A stretch of 64,000 nucleotides of DNA from Wolbachia endosymbiont (group B) of Eucosma cana (GTDB lineage: Bacteria > Pseudomonadota > Alphaproteobacteria > Rickettsiales > Anaplasmataceae). Both the position numbers and the translations under genes were made by a program. This document shows positions 38,592 through 47,673 of the stretch, piece after piece. The number at the start of each line of letters is the position of its first letter. Position 1 is the stretch's first letter. The DNA is taken from NCBI RefSeq assembly GCF_947250645.1, contig NZ_OX366334.1, forward strand, positions 1,240,001 through 1,304,000. Direction: 5' to 3'. The notes below the pieces were generated by a model, which had not been told where the DNA came from, searched no databases, and saw only the letters and a list, made by a program, of their open reading frames with translations.

Positions 38592-38725
38592 ATACATATG
38601 TAATTTTTGCTTACCTTATCAGTTTCATACTGATTGGTGGAAATTTGATTTTTACTGTTTCTTGCTATATTAAAAGTAAAAAAAACTTAGAAAGTCTTAA
38701 AAGCAAAAATGAAGAAGAAACATAA
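38588..38725 (+). CDS. ccmD: heme exporter protein D-like small membrane protein
   Basis: 45 residues: one membrane helix at about 4-27 (YVIFAYLISFILIGGNLIF), then a Lys-rich tail ending KNEEET. Start ATG overlaps the birA stop, and the 3' end overlaps ccmE by 17 bases in another frame. CcmD is a tiny one-helix protein that helps release holo-CcmE from CcmABC. Size, topology and position just before ccmE support this; sequence alone cannot prove it. Confidence 0.7.
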   Translation: MNTYVIFAYLISFILIGGNLIFTVSCYIKSKKNLESLKSKNEEET

Positions 38726-39101
38726 GCGATTACTTATAACTTCAGGAATTTTCTGCTTTTTAAGTTGTGCAGTTTTTTTTATTTTAACAACGCTCAAAGA
38801 AAATATCTCATTTTTCTATACAGTAAGTGAGGCAATAGTTTTACCAAATAGTCAAAAGCCAATCCGTGTTGGTGGAATGGTTGTTGAAAATAGCGTGATA
38901 CGGAGCGAAAGCGAAGTAGTTTTTCAAATGACAGATTTTAATAAAAGCGTCACGGTGAAATACCAGGGAATACTTCCACCGATGTTTTCAGAAAAAAGTG
39001 GTGTTGTTGTGCAAGGTAAAATGTCTGATAACAGCACCCTTCTTGCAGATACGGTGTTTGCAAAACATGATGAGAACTACAAGCCGAAAGTTTTAAAATA
39101 G
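38709..39101 (+). CDS. ccmE: cytochrome c maturation heme chaperone CcmE
   Basis: 130 residues. N-terminal signal anchor (about 8-28), then an OB-fold periplasmic domain with RVGGMVVENSVIRSES. Covalent heme His120 and nearby Tyr124 are in HDENY. It hands heme to apocytochromes such as the 28322 gene product. Start overlaps ccmD. Confidence 0.95.
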   Translation: MKKKHKRLLITSGIFCFLSCAVFFILTTLKENISFFYTVSEAIVLPNSQKPIRVGGMVVENSVIRSESEVVFQMTDFNKSVTVKYQGILPPMFSEKSGVVVQGKMSDNSTLLADTVFAKHDENYKPKVLK

Positions 39102-39178
39102 ATTCCCTAATGCAGCTGTATTGAAACGATATGTAGAGAGAGTAACAGCCTGCTAGCAAACTGCTACTTTCTTAACTA

Positions 39179-39589
39179 CTACAATATATCAGAGCTGGCT
39201 GGCGCTTCCCATTTTACGTTATTATGGTCAATTATTGCTGCTTTTAATCCTTCAACTTCTTCCTTTAGGTGATCAAGTTCTTCTGTCCATGTTCTATAGT
39301 TTTGATTATTATCAATAAATCCATCCTGTTGAATTAACTCATTCAAATGAGATAAACCTTTGGCCAAGAGTTGGTTTGTATCAAGAGACTCTTCTCGAAG
39401 TTGTACTATGTTTTTCATAAGTGAGACATTCAAATTAGAGACAAACTTCTCATTTAAATCGTAGATTAACTTATCCATAACTTGATAGACGTAATGAATT
39501 GTTGCAATTTTATCTGCAATGTCCTCAAAGTTTGTGGGCTTAACTTCAACTTCTATATTGTCTATTTCTTTAAAGTTGAAATCGCTCAT
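39179..39589 (-). CDS. hypothetical coiled-coil protein (136 aa)
   Basis: Acidic, helical protein with heptad-like stretches (TEELDHLKEEVEGLKAAIID near the C-terminus). No known motif. The upstream region is cut by IS630 copy 3 only 13 bases before the ATG, so its native promoter and ribosome site are probably gone. Possibly of phage or lineage-specific origin. Confidence 0.5.
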   Translation of the reverse strand: MSDFNFKEIDNIEVEVKPTNFEDIADKIATIHYVYQVMDKLIYDLNEKFVSNLNVSLMKNIVQLREESLDTNQLLAKGLSHLNELIQQDGFIDNNQNYRTWTEELDHLKEEVEGLKAAIIDHNNVKWEAPASSDIL

Positions 39590-39683
39590 TTGGTTTATTA
39601 TACCAATTCCCGTTACACGGGAAACAGATAGACAATAATGGAAGAAAAGCCATAATGAAATAAGTGAAATAGTTTAGGTATAA

Positions 39684-40163
39684 ATGGCACTCAGATCAAA
39701 ATTATTGGATGAAGAAGTAGTAAAATCAGCAAAAGAGATGCTGAAGAAAGTAAGGAATAATGCATATGTTTCAAAAAAACTAAACGCTGTAATTGCAGCA
39801 AAAAAGTACAGTATAACGTCTGTAGCAAAAATATATTGCATTTCAAGAAAGGCACTAACTTCGTGGATAAAACTCTTGAAATTTGGCAGAGAAGAAAAAC
39901 TGTTTGCTCCTCGATCACGCCGAAGAAAAACTAAATTAAATCAGGCTCAACTACAGCAAATTGAAGCATGGATAGAAGAAAACCCTAATATTACCATTAA
40001 AGAAATGAGAATAAGAATACAGGAAAAGTTCGACTTAAATATTAGCAAATCTACAGTACACCGCCATATGCAAAAGATGAAATTTTCATATATTACACCA
40101 AGACCAGTACACAACGTACAAGATAAAAGTAAACAAGAGGAATTCAAAAAAAAATCTCAATGA
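39684..40163 (+). CDS. IS630 transposase orfA, copy 3
   Basis: Protein identical to the other four copies. A9 run at 40146-40154. Confidence 0.85.
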   Translation: MALRSKLLDEEVVKSAKEMLKKVRNNAYVSKKLNAVIAAKKYSITSVAKIYCISRKALTSWIKLLKFGREEKLFAPRSRRRKTKLNQAQLQQIEAWIEENPNITIKEMRIRIQEKFDLNISKSTVHRHMQKMKFSYITPRPVHNVQDKSKQEEFKKKSQ

Positions 40164-40695
40164 AGTTATTGGAAAGTATCCTGAAAAAGAGCTATTTTTC
40201 TTTGATGAATCAAGGTTTGGCACACATTCGAAAGTTGGGCATGGATGGTTTAAAAAAGGTACTAGAACTCGGGTTAAAATAAAGTTAGGTAGGCATAATT
40301 TTTATCTCTACAGTGCAGTTAATCCTAAAAATGGAGAGAGTTTTAGCTTATTTGCACCAAATGTTAACACTGATTGCATGAATATATTTCTTGAGCAAAT
40401 GTTGCAATATCTAGGGACAAGAGAAGCTGTTCTTGTTATGGACTGTGCTAGTTGGCATAAGTCAAAAAATTTAAAGGTACCTAAAAACATTGAGATTATA
40501 TACCTACCTCCATATTCACCTGAACTTAATCCTGTTGAGAGGCTTTGGTTATATATAAAACAGAACATTTTGCGCAATAAAATATACAGTACTATTGCTT
40601 TGCTTGAGAGCACTTTATGCAAATTTCTTACCTCTCTTGCTACTTCTACAATTAAACAACTCTGCTCTGTTTCCTATTTGACTCCACAACAATGA
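40147..40695 (+). CDS. IS630 transposase orfB (catalytic frame), copy 3
   Basis: DDE motifs intact and identical to copy 1. Reached by a shift at the A9 run. Confidence 0.8.
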   Translation, partial: KKNLNEVIGKYPEKELFFFDESRFGTHSKVGHGWFKKGTRTRVKIKLGRHNFYLYSAVNPKNGESFSLFAPNVNTDCMNIFLEQMLQYLGTREAVLVMDCASWHKSKNLKVPKNIEIIYLPPYSPELNPVERLWLYIKQNILRNKIYSTIALLESTLCKFLTSLATSTIKQLCSVSYLTPQQ

Positions 40696-40707
40696 GAATT
40701 GGTATAA

Positions 40708-41307
40708 CTATTCAACTTTCATAACTCAAGCATCTACCGATTACTCAAGAAAATGGAACCACTTTTGGCTAAGAAAGTCTCAATAAAAAAGGATAGAACT
40801 ATGACGCCAGAAAGAATTTTGAAAATATTAGCAGATGTTACAGAACAACCAATACAACGATCAAAAGATAGGAAGAAAAGAAAATTGTCTTATTCCGGAA
40901 AGAAAAGAGTAAATACAATAAAAACAGAAATTGTTATAAAAGAAGATGGGCAAATTCTATCAGTGTCAAAGTCACACAGAGGTCGAATTCATGATTTTAA
41001 GATACGAAAACAGGAAAAAATGTTGTCAAAAGAGAATATCAAGTATGTTGATTCTGGGTATCAGGGGTGGCAAAAATTGCAGAGTAACGTTGTAATTCCA
41101 TATAAAAGGTATCGAAAAAAATCGCTGACCGATGATCAAAAAGAGCACAATCGAAAGCTGACATCATTTAGAATGAGAGTGGAGCATAAAATTCATGAAA
41201 TTAAGGTTTTTAAAATCATGTCACATACCTATCGCAATTTTCAGAAGAAATACAACATGAGATTTAACATAATTGCTGATCTGGTAAATCTCAAACACAA
41301 GTTTTAA
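40708..41307 (+). pseudogene. IS5-family transposase, 5'-truncated
   Basis: The open frame starts at the IS630 border (FNFHNSSIYRLLKKMEPLLA) and runs to a normal stop. It holds a DDE_Tnp_4-type catalytic core: KSHRGRIHDFKI, then YVDSGYQGW, then FRMRVEHKIHEIK with the terminal Glu. The N-terminal helix-turn-helix and first Asp region are absent, so it is inactive. An ATG at 40753 would give 184 residues. Confidence 0.75.
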
Positions 41308-41372
41308 TTGATCCTGCTATTGACCTAACTCACGCTGAATTTAGTTCCATACTGTTTCCCAGTAGGTCTTGT

Positions 41373-42121
41373 GGAAGAAGTAAGCAAGATGTTAAAAATT
41401 GATAGAAAACTATATACTAGTGGAGGAAAAGAAGAGAAGAAAGAGGAAGTATAAAACCGTCTTCAGACTATCAAAAGGGACATAGTCATAAAATTAAAGA
41501 CTTAGATAGCTTTGTCAAATTTCTGAATGAAAACCGAGATATTACGGTTGAAAAAATAATTGAAAAATTTGGCAACATGTGCAAAGATACAGTCTACAAT
41601 TATCTTAAAAAAGTAAGCTATACATATAAAAAAAACTTTTCTTTATCAGGAAAGGAATGAAGAGAAACCCAAGGAGTTCATAAAAAAATAGAAGGAATAG
41701 AAAAAGAAAACTTGATATTCATAGATGAGTCTGGAGTAGAAGATAACAGATTTTATGAATATGGGTGGTCTCAAAAAGGTAAGAGGTTATTTGTCCAGGG
41801 TTTAAAAGAAAGAGGGTAAGAATAATTGGAGCACTAAATGAAGGAAAAGTTAAAGCTTCCTGAAGGCTACTGCAACAGCGAGATTTTTGATGCTTATGTA
41901 GAAAATATACTTGTTCCTATATTAAAACCTGAACAGACTATTGTTCTCGATAAAGCAAGCTTTCATAAATCTGCAAGGACGAAAAATTTGATAGCAAATA
42001 TTGGGTGTAAAATTTTGTTCTTGCCTCCATACTCGCCAGATTTAAATCCGATTGAGAAGTTCTGGTTTGCCATTAAGCATGTCATAAGAAAAGTACTGCC
42101 AAGCTTTTTGCCCAATATTAA
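41373..42121 (+). pseudogene. second, degraded IS630-type transposase
   Basis: Pieces in several frames together spell an IS630 enzyme unlike the five intact copies. They include NENRDITVEKIIEKFGNMCK, KENLIFIDESGVEDNRFYEY (first Asp), IVLDKASFHKSARTK (second Asp) and LPPYSPDLNPIEKFWFAIKH (Glu). Stops and frameshifts occur near 41455, 41659, 41690 and 41818. The 3' end is cut by IS3 copy 2, which supplies IMHPFV and a stop at 42143. Confidence 0.75.
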
Positions 42122-42232
42122 TATAATGCACCCATTTGTCTAGACCATTTTTTTCAAAGTGATCCGATTTTTAAAATGAATATGTTGATAAATACGTCGA
42201 CACACATTTAAAGTATTTATCAATATATTCAT

Positions 42233-43078
42233 TTACTGTTTATGATAATAAAGATCAGCAGGAACTTTATAATGTAGAGTCTGATGTCGCCTTCTATAGT
42301 TATACCAAGCAACAAAATCATTTATTATAAGATTTAAATCTCTGATACTATTTGGTCTATAATAATATATAGCTTCTTGCTTTAAAGTTCTCCATAAGCG
42401 CTCAACAAATATATTGTCGAAGCAACGTCCTTTATGGTCCATACTGATTTTAATATTAGCACGCTCTAATTCCATAATAAAGTTGTAGCTAGTAAACTGC
42501 ACCCCCTGATCACTATTAAAAATCTCAGGTTTACCTTGTTTTAGAGCTTCTTTGAGAGTATAAAGGCAAAATCCAGCATCGAGATATGGTGATAATGAAT
42601 GAGCAATAATATAGCGACTATACAAGTCCATTATTGCCACAAAATAGATAAACTTACCTTCTACCATAATATATGTTATATCAGTAGCCCATACCTGATT
42701 AACTCTACAAATAATCAAATCTTTGAGTAAATAAGGATATATTTTATGCTTTTTTTCTTTAATACTTGTATTACATCTTTTTCTACAATACAGCCCACTA
42801 ATCTTCATTTTTTTCATAATTCTTAAGATTTTTTTGTGATTGACTACTACTCCACTCGCTATGATTTCAGCAGTAATTTTACGATATCCATAACGGCAAT
42901 CAGAAGCCAAATATACTTCTTGAATCAAATTTGCTACTTCACTTTCGTTATTAATTATAGGCCTATAATATAGGCTAGATCTGCAAATCCCCAATAAATC
43001 AGCCTGTTTCCTAATTGACAGATCAGAATCTTTTTCTATAAACCTTACTCTATCTTTTTTGCTTATTTCAGTAATTTT
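42233..43078 (-). CDS. IS3-family transposase OrfB, copy 2
   Basis: Identical integrase core with an intact DDE triad, reached by a -1 shift; first in-frame start at 42994. Confidence 0.88.
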   Translation of the reverse strand, partial: KITEISKKDRVRFIEKDSDLSIRKQADLLGICRSSLYYRPIINNESEVANLIQEVYLASDCRYGYRKITAEIIASGVVVNHKKILRIMKKMKISGLYCRKRCNTSIKEKKHKIYPYLLKDLIICRVNQVWATDITYIMVEGKFIYFVAIMDLYSRYIIAHSLSPYLDAGFCLYTLKEALKQGKPEIFNSDQGVQFTSYNFIMELERANIKISMDHKGRCFDNIFVERLWRTLKQEAIYYYRPNSIRDLNLIINDFVAWYNYRRRHQTLHYKVPADLYYHKQ

Positions 43079-43347
43079 TTTTTCAAATAGCTATTTTCCA
43101 CTGTCAATTCTCCTATTACTTTATGTAAACTTTCTATTTCTTGCGCTAAGATTCTTTGTTTTCTCGCACTTTCACTTTCTTCAACAAATAGGTCTTTTAA
43201 CCTTGCCAATACTCTATCACGCCAATCATATAGATTTGTTGATGGTATTTTATATTCACTACATATCTCAGCTGTGCTTTTTTGATTTTTTATTGCTTCC
43301 AAAGCTATCTTTGCTTTTAACTCTGGTTCATATTTTTTTGTTGCCAT
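43063..43347 (-). CDS. IS3-family transposase OrfA, copy 2
   Basis: Identical to the 6286-6570 product; ends at the same A9 slippage run. Confidence 0.88.
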   Translation of the reverse strand: MATKKYEPELKAKIALEAIKNQKSTAEICSEYKIPSTNLYDWRDRVLARLKDLFVEESESARKQRILAQEIESLHKVIGELTVENSYLKKKLLK

Positions 43348-43395
43348 ACTTTTACCCCTTTACCTTCCTACTCGGATCAACCATTTTTTTTTGGT

Positions 43396-43965
43396 CTAGT
43401 TTATGGGGTGCATTATACTTCCAACTAAGCTTATAAAAGCTGTGTTATCTCCTTGTAGCATCAGGTGTATATTTTTTGCTATTTTTTCCACTAAGAGGAT
43501 AACATTATCAAAATTTTCAAATTTTGATAATACATAATCTGCTAAGCTTTTCCGATTTTCAGGCCTACCTACTCCAAATCTCAAACGCCAATAATCATTA
43601 CCAATAAGGCTATCTATAGACTTAAGTCCATTATGTCCTGCTGAGCTACCGCCCTTTTTTACTTTTATTCTTCCGAATTTTAAGTCAGCATCATCATGTA
43701 TGACAACAATATTGTCTAGCGATAATTTGTAAAAATTTTTTATTTTTGCAATAGGAATACCTGAATTATTCATAAATGAATAAGGTTTTATCAGCATGAT
43801 TTTATTATTATTAATTATGCCAGAGGTTATCAAGTAATCAGCTTTATTAGAAAATGATTGAAAATTCCAATATTTGTGAATTGCGTCAATAACTATGAAG
43901 CCAATATTATGGTGAGTTAATTCATATTTACTACCAGGATTACCAAGCCCAGCTATTAAATGCAC
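43396..43965 (-). CDS. pth: peptidyl-tRNA hydrolase, extreme C-terminus replaced by IS3
   Basis: 189 residues from GTG, the start overlapping the rplY stop (TAGTG). It recycles peptidyl-tRNA. LIAGLGNPGSKYELTHHNIG carries the catalytic His and Asn. KPYSFMNNSG, VVIHDDADLKFG and GGSSAGHNGLKS complete the active site. The last residues MHPIN come from the IS3 left end at 43417. Since length is near normal, only a few C-terminal residues were swapped and activity is probably kept. Confidence 0.92.
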   Translation of the reverse strand: MHLIAGLGNPGSKYELTHHNIGFIVIDAIHKYWNFQSFSNKADYLITSGIINNNKIMLIKPYSFMNNSGIPIAKIKNFYKLSLDNIVVIHDDADLKFGRIKVKKGGSSAGHNGLKSIDSLIGNDYWRLRFGVGRPENRKSLADYVLSKFENFDNVILLVEKIAKNIHLMLQGDNTAFISLVGSIMHPIN

Positions 43966-44576
43966 TACTCCTCTGTTTTTGTTTGAGGCTCTTCAACATC
44001 ACTATCGGCAGCAGAAATTGTGACAATGGTAAAATTTTCTTCCTCATGAGCTACAAATTTAACACCTTCTGGCAATTTTACATCATTGATATGTATAGAC
44101 TGACCAATCATTTTGCCAGACAAATCAATTTCTATGAGTTGAGGTATTTTCTCAGGAGAGCATTTGACAGTAATAGAACGACACAAAACATTAAGCACTC
44201 CACCTAATTTGATTCCTGGTGATTTACTTTCATTGATGAATGATAAAGGTATATCTATTTTAATTTCACTACCTTTATCAACAAACTGAAAATCAACATG
44301 TTGCACAGTATCCTTTACTACATGCCATTGAATATCACGAACAAGAGCATATTCTTTTTTCCCTGAAATATCTAGTTCTATTAAATGTGCAGAAAGAGCA
44401 CCTGATTTATATTGTTTAGTAAATTCCTTTGCAGACAATGTCAAATTTACGTTATCATGCCCTTTACCATATATAACTGCAGGTATACTTCCCTTCTCCC
44501 TCAGAGCCTGAATCGCTTTCTTTTTTTTTACATCACGTAACTCTGCATTAATTGTTACCATTTCTTGCTGTGCCAT
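43965..44576 (-). CDS. rplY: 50S ribosomal protein L25/general stress protein Ctc
   Basis: 203 residues, the long two-domain Ctc form. The N-terminal 5S rRNA-binding domain has RDVKKKKAIQALREKGSIPAVIYG; the C-terminal beta domain runs from about 95 to 190, with an acidic tail. Coupled to pth by a 1-base overlap, a conserved pair in many bacteria. Confidence 0.95.
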   Translation of the reverse strand: MAQQEMVTINAELRDVKKKKAIQALREKGSIPAVIYGKGHDNVNLTLSAKEFTKQYKSGALSAHLIELDISGKKEYALVRDIQWHVVKDTVQHVDFQFVDKGSEIKIDIPLSFINESKSPGIKLGGVLNVLCRSITVKCSPEKIPQLIEIDLSGKMIGQSIHINDVKLPEGVKFVAHEEENFTIVTISAADSDVEEPQTKTEE

Positions 44577-44718
44577 CGATTACTCCTATTCAGCTAATCC
44601 TTTTTATATAATTTAATAATATAACATAAAAATATTTATTTCAAACTTCATTCTTTCACACTAATTCTTTGTGGAAAAATTTATTTAGATATATACTTAA
44701 GATTACGTAGTAAGAGCT

Positions 44719-45018
44719 ATGAGTATTAACGATCAAGTAGTTTTTAAGATTTATAAGCCAACAAAAACTGCAACACAATCTGGCTTAGGTAATACAAAAT
44801 TCTGGTACCTAAAAATTGAGCCTTGTTCTTACTATATTGAACCTTTGATGGGATGGGTTGGCTCAAAAGATCCCCAAAAACAGATTGTATTAAAGTTTGA
44901 TTCTCTTGAAAAAGCAATATCTTACGCAAAGAAACACAACACAAAGTACACAATTGAAATGCCAAAAGATGTTAAAAGACTGCCAAAATCTTATGCAAAT
45001 AATTTTATACTAAAGTAA
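44719..45018 (+). CDS. NDUFS4-like complex I accessory subunit (ETC complex I subunit)
   Basis: 99 residues. FKIYKPTKTATQSGLGNTKFW, then MGWVGSKDPQKQIVLKFDSL and EKAISYAKKHNTKYTIEMPK fit the mitochondrial 18-kDa NDUFS4 family. That accessory subunit is shared by alphaproteobacteria and stabilises the peripheral arm. The gene is separate from the nuo run. The gap that follows (45019-45337) holds no gene or clear RNA that I can identify. Confidence 0.88.
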   Translation: MSINDQVVFKIYKPTKTATQSGLGNTKFWYLKIEPCSYYIEPLMGWVGSKDPQKQIVLKFDSLEKAISYAKKHNTKYTIEMPKDVKRLPKSYANNFILK

Positions 45019-45337
45019 ATTTTATTGTAGTGTGTTTATCTAAAAACCTAAACCTAATCGTTACTATGATTTTGCTAACGCACTGCGGCTATTTAGAGAG
45101 TTGAACCTGGCTAGCTAGTATCAAAGAGTTATTTTTTAGGTATTTCTCCGTAAGACTGCAAGTTTTTTTGGATTACTCAAATAACTTCATTCTGCTTGAA
45201 GAACTTTTATGTTGCTTTGCACTAAATTAATTTCACGTTTTATTTGTGTTAGCTATTTATTTAGTGAGTGGACATGTAATTTTACCTTAAATAACCCTAT
45301 AGTAAAAACATAGTTATTGAAATAATACAGAAGGTTC

Positions 45338-46222
45338 TCATGACAACCTCTGTATAGCTCTTAATTTTGCTGAACGCGCACGCGGATTTGCATTTATTTC
45401 TTCCGAACTTGCTTTAATCACTTTTTTGTTTAAAAGGGAGAATGTCTTGGTAGGTCCTGGTTCACACAAATCTTTAAAAAGGGTTTTAACTATACGATCT
45501 TCTAGAGAATGAAAGGTAACTACAATTAATTTGCCGTTTTCACTTAAAATCTCAGATGCAGCTTTAATACCCTTTTCAAGCTCTCCTAGCTCATCATTTA
45601 CCCATATTCTGATTGCCTGAAATGTCCTAGTTGCAGGGTCAATCTTGCTTTTTCCACGAAACACTACAGAACGTACAATATCCGCAAGTTCAAATGTAGT
45701 TTTGATAATTTTCTTCTTCCGCGCATTTACTATCGCTCTTGCGATTTTACGAGAATGACGCTCACCCCCATAATTATATATAGTATTTGCAATCTCTTCT
45801 TCACGTAAAGCGTTAACAAATGTCGAAGCATTCATATGAGAATAGTTATCCATGCTCATGTTAAGTGGGCCATCACGTAGAAATGAGAATCCTCTATCTC
45901 CATTATCAAGCTGCATAGATGAAACTCCAACGTCGAAAACTATTCCATTGATACCTTTAATATTATTACTATCTAATAAATTTTTAATATTACTAAATTT
46001 CTCAATAAATAGATTTATTCTATCAGGGTATTTAACGTTCAGATCATCATAAAATTTGGTAACTGTTTCATCCCTATCAATTGCATACACTTTGCAATCA
46101 GCGGATTCCAATATTGCTTTGCTATATCCTCCAGCTCCAAACGTGGCATCCACATATATACCACCACTGTGTGGTGACAATTGCAGTAGCATCTCTTTTA
46201 ACAAAACTGGAATATGTGTCAT
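45338..46222 (-). CDS. rsmH: 16S rRNA (cytosine(1402)-N(4))-methyltransferase
   Basis: 294 residues. SAM-binding VDATFGAGGYSKAIL near 24-38 and FDVGVSSMQLD near 97. The C-terminal VVTFHSLEDRIVK motif is typical. It methylates C1402 in the decoding centre. In most bacteria it opens the dcw cluster; here no mraZ/ftsL/ftsI follows, while ftsA sits 2.3 kb away. Confidence 0.95.
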   Translation of the reverse strand: MTHIPVLLKEMLLQLSPHSGGIYVDATFGAGGYSKAILESADCKVYAIDRDETVTKFYDDLNVKYPDRINLFIEKFSNIKNLLDSNNIKGINGIVFDVGVSSMQLDNGDRGFSFLRDGPLNMSMDNYSHMNASTFVNALREEEIANTIYNYGGERHSRKIARAIVNARKKKIIKTTFELADIVRSVVFRGKSKIDPATRTFQAIRIWVNDELGELEKGIKAASEILSENGKLIVVTFHSLEDRIVKTLFKDLCEPGPTKTFSLLNKKVIKASSEEINANPRARSAKLRAIQRLS

Positions 46223-46427
46223 ATCAAGAGACTTTGTGCACTTAAATTAAAATAACTTTCTCGCCAAAAAATATATGGAAATATATAGGTATAGTATAAG
46301 AATATTTAAATATAATCAACGATATAAAAATTTAATAAGATAATATTATTAATATAACATTTACATAATTCACGTTTGAAAAAGTAAGTAATATTACTAT
46401 AATATCAAACAAATTACGGAAGATTTT

Positions 46428-47639
46428 GTGCAACAAATAACAAAAGTAATACTATCAAGTTTAATTTGTAACACTTTGTTGTGGTATGATCACATGCTTT
46501 TCAGCCATCTAATAAGCATAATCGGAGATGTGTTTTTTCCATCAGACGACAAATTAGTCAGCATACTTAAAGCTTTTGGAGTGTTTGCAGTGGGTTTCTT
46601 AATAAGACCAATTGGTGCTGCTATATTTGGCCACATTGGCGATAAATATGGAAGAAGGATTGCTCTATTTCTCTCTATCATATTGATGACTCTATCAACC
46701 GTACTTATTGCATTTGTTCCAGGGTATCAGAACATTGGGGTACTCGCATCAGTACTGGTAGTATGTTTAAGATTATTGCAGGGTATATCTCTTGGAGGAG
46801 AGGCAGGAAATGCCCCATTTTTAATAGAGCATGCTCCTAAAAATAAAAGAGGATTCTTTGGCAGTATTGAAGTATTGAGCGCAATTCTTGGCTCAATATT
46901 AAGTCTTATAGTGGTGCTTATATGCAAAAAAGTATCCGATTTTGAATCTTGGGGATGGAGATTGCCTTTTATTTTCAGTTTTGTAATAGGATTAATCAGT
47001 ATATATATGAGATATATACTCGATGAAAGCCCAGAATATAAAAAGCAGGAAAAGCCACATGAACTACCGTTAAAAGAACTGTTAAATGGCTATAAAAAAC
47101 CTTTTCTAATATCAATTGGAGTTGACATAGTTGAGAATGCATCTCTTTACATATATTTAGTGTTTTTTAATCTACTTGCATCAACAATAAACACTCACTT
47201 TAATCACGCAGTAGAAATATTGAATCAGGTTGCACTTGGAGGATTGACTATACTATTTGCAATGCTTTCTGATAAGGTAGGGAGAAAAAGAGTCATGAAA
47301 TTTGCATTTGTGACTTTTATAGTAGTAAGTTATCCAGTTTTTTCAATGATACTAAGTGGTAATAATTTGCTCACCATAATGGCGCACGTTCTTTTTATAA
47401 TCCCAATAGCTGCTTCTCTTGGTCCTGTTAGCGCGTTTATGTGCGAATTATTCCCAATAAAGGTACGATACAGTGGATTTGGTTTATCAAGAAATATAGC
47501 TTCGGGATTTTTTGGTGGTCTTGCACCATTTATATGCACAACTATTATCAAAGTTACAGGACAAGGAACTTTAGCAAGTTTTTACATGATTTTCTGTGCA
47601 CTAATTGGGTTAGTTGCTATATCACAAGTTAAGAGTTAG
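46428..47639 (+). CDS. MFS transporter, metabolite:H+ symporter (ProP-like)
   Basis: 403 residues from GTG with ACGGAAG upstream. About 12 membrane segments. The loop 2-3 motif GHIGDKYGRRIALFLSI and the loop 8-9 variant LSDKVGRKRVMK are clear, and FLIRPIGAAIFGHIGD is typical of the MHS branch (ProP, citrate or shikimate carriers). Substrate unknown; proline/betaine uptake is common in Rickettsiales. Confidence 0.9.
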   Translation: MQQITKVILSSLICNTLLWYDHMLFSHLISIIGDVFFPSDDKLVSILKAFGVFAVGFLIRPIGAAIFGHIGDKYGRRIALFLSIILMTLSTVLIAFVPGYQNIGVLASVLVVCLRLLQGISLGGEAGNAPFLIEHAPKNKRGFFGSIEVLSAILGSILSLIVVLICKKVSDFESWGWRLPFIFSFVIGLISIYMRYILDESPEYKKQEKPHELPLKELLNGYKKPFLISIGVDIVENASLYIYLVFFNLLASTINTHFNHAVEILNQVALGGLTILFAMLSDKVGRKRVMKFAFVTFIVVSYPVFSMILSGNNLLTIMAHVLFIIPIAASLGPVSAFMCELFPIKVRYSGFGLSRNIASGFFGGLAPFICTTIIKVTGQGTLASFYMIFCALIGLVAISQVKS

Positions 47640-47673
47640 ATTTTTTCAAAAACCAAGTGTTTAAAAAATCTAA
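47636..47673. terminator. bidirectional terminator shared by the transporter and map
   Basis: TTAGATTTTTT (47636-47646) and AAAAAATCTAA (47663-47673) form an 11-bp stem that spans both stop codons of the converging genes, with A/T runs inside the stem for each direction. Confidence 0.55.

Larger units (their letters stand above)
39603..40702 (+). mobile_element. IS630-family insertion sequence, copy 3
   Basis: 1,100 bp, same orientation and frames as copy 1, flanked by TA (39601-39602, 40703-40704). On its right lies an IS5-type transposase lacking its N-terminus; the missing part is not on the left. Confidence 0.93.
42122..43417 (-). mobile_element. IS3-family insertion sequence, copy 2
   Basis: Same 1,296-bp length and TATAATGCACCC ends as copy 1 but inverted. 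Frames are identical. It has landed between the degraded IS630-type gene and the 3' end of pth. Its right-end stem-loop lies at about 42175-42235. Confidence 0.9.
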
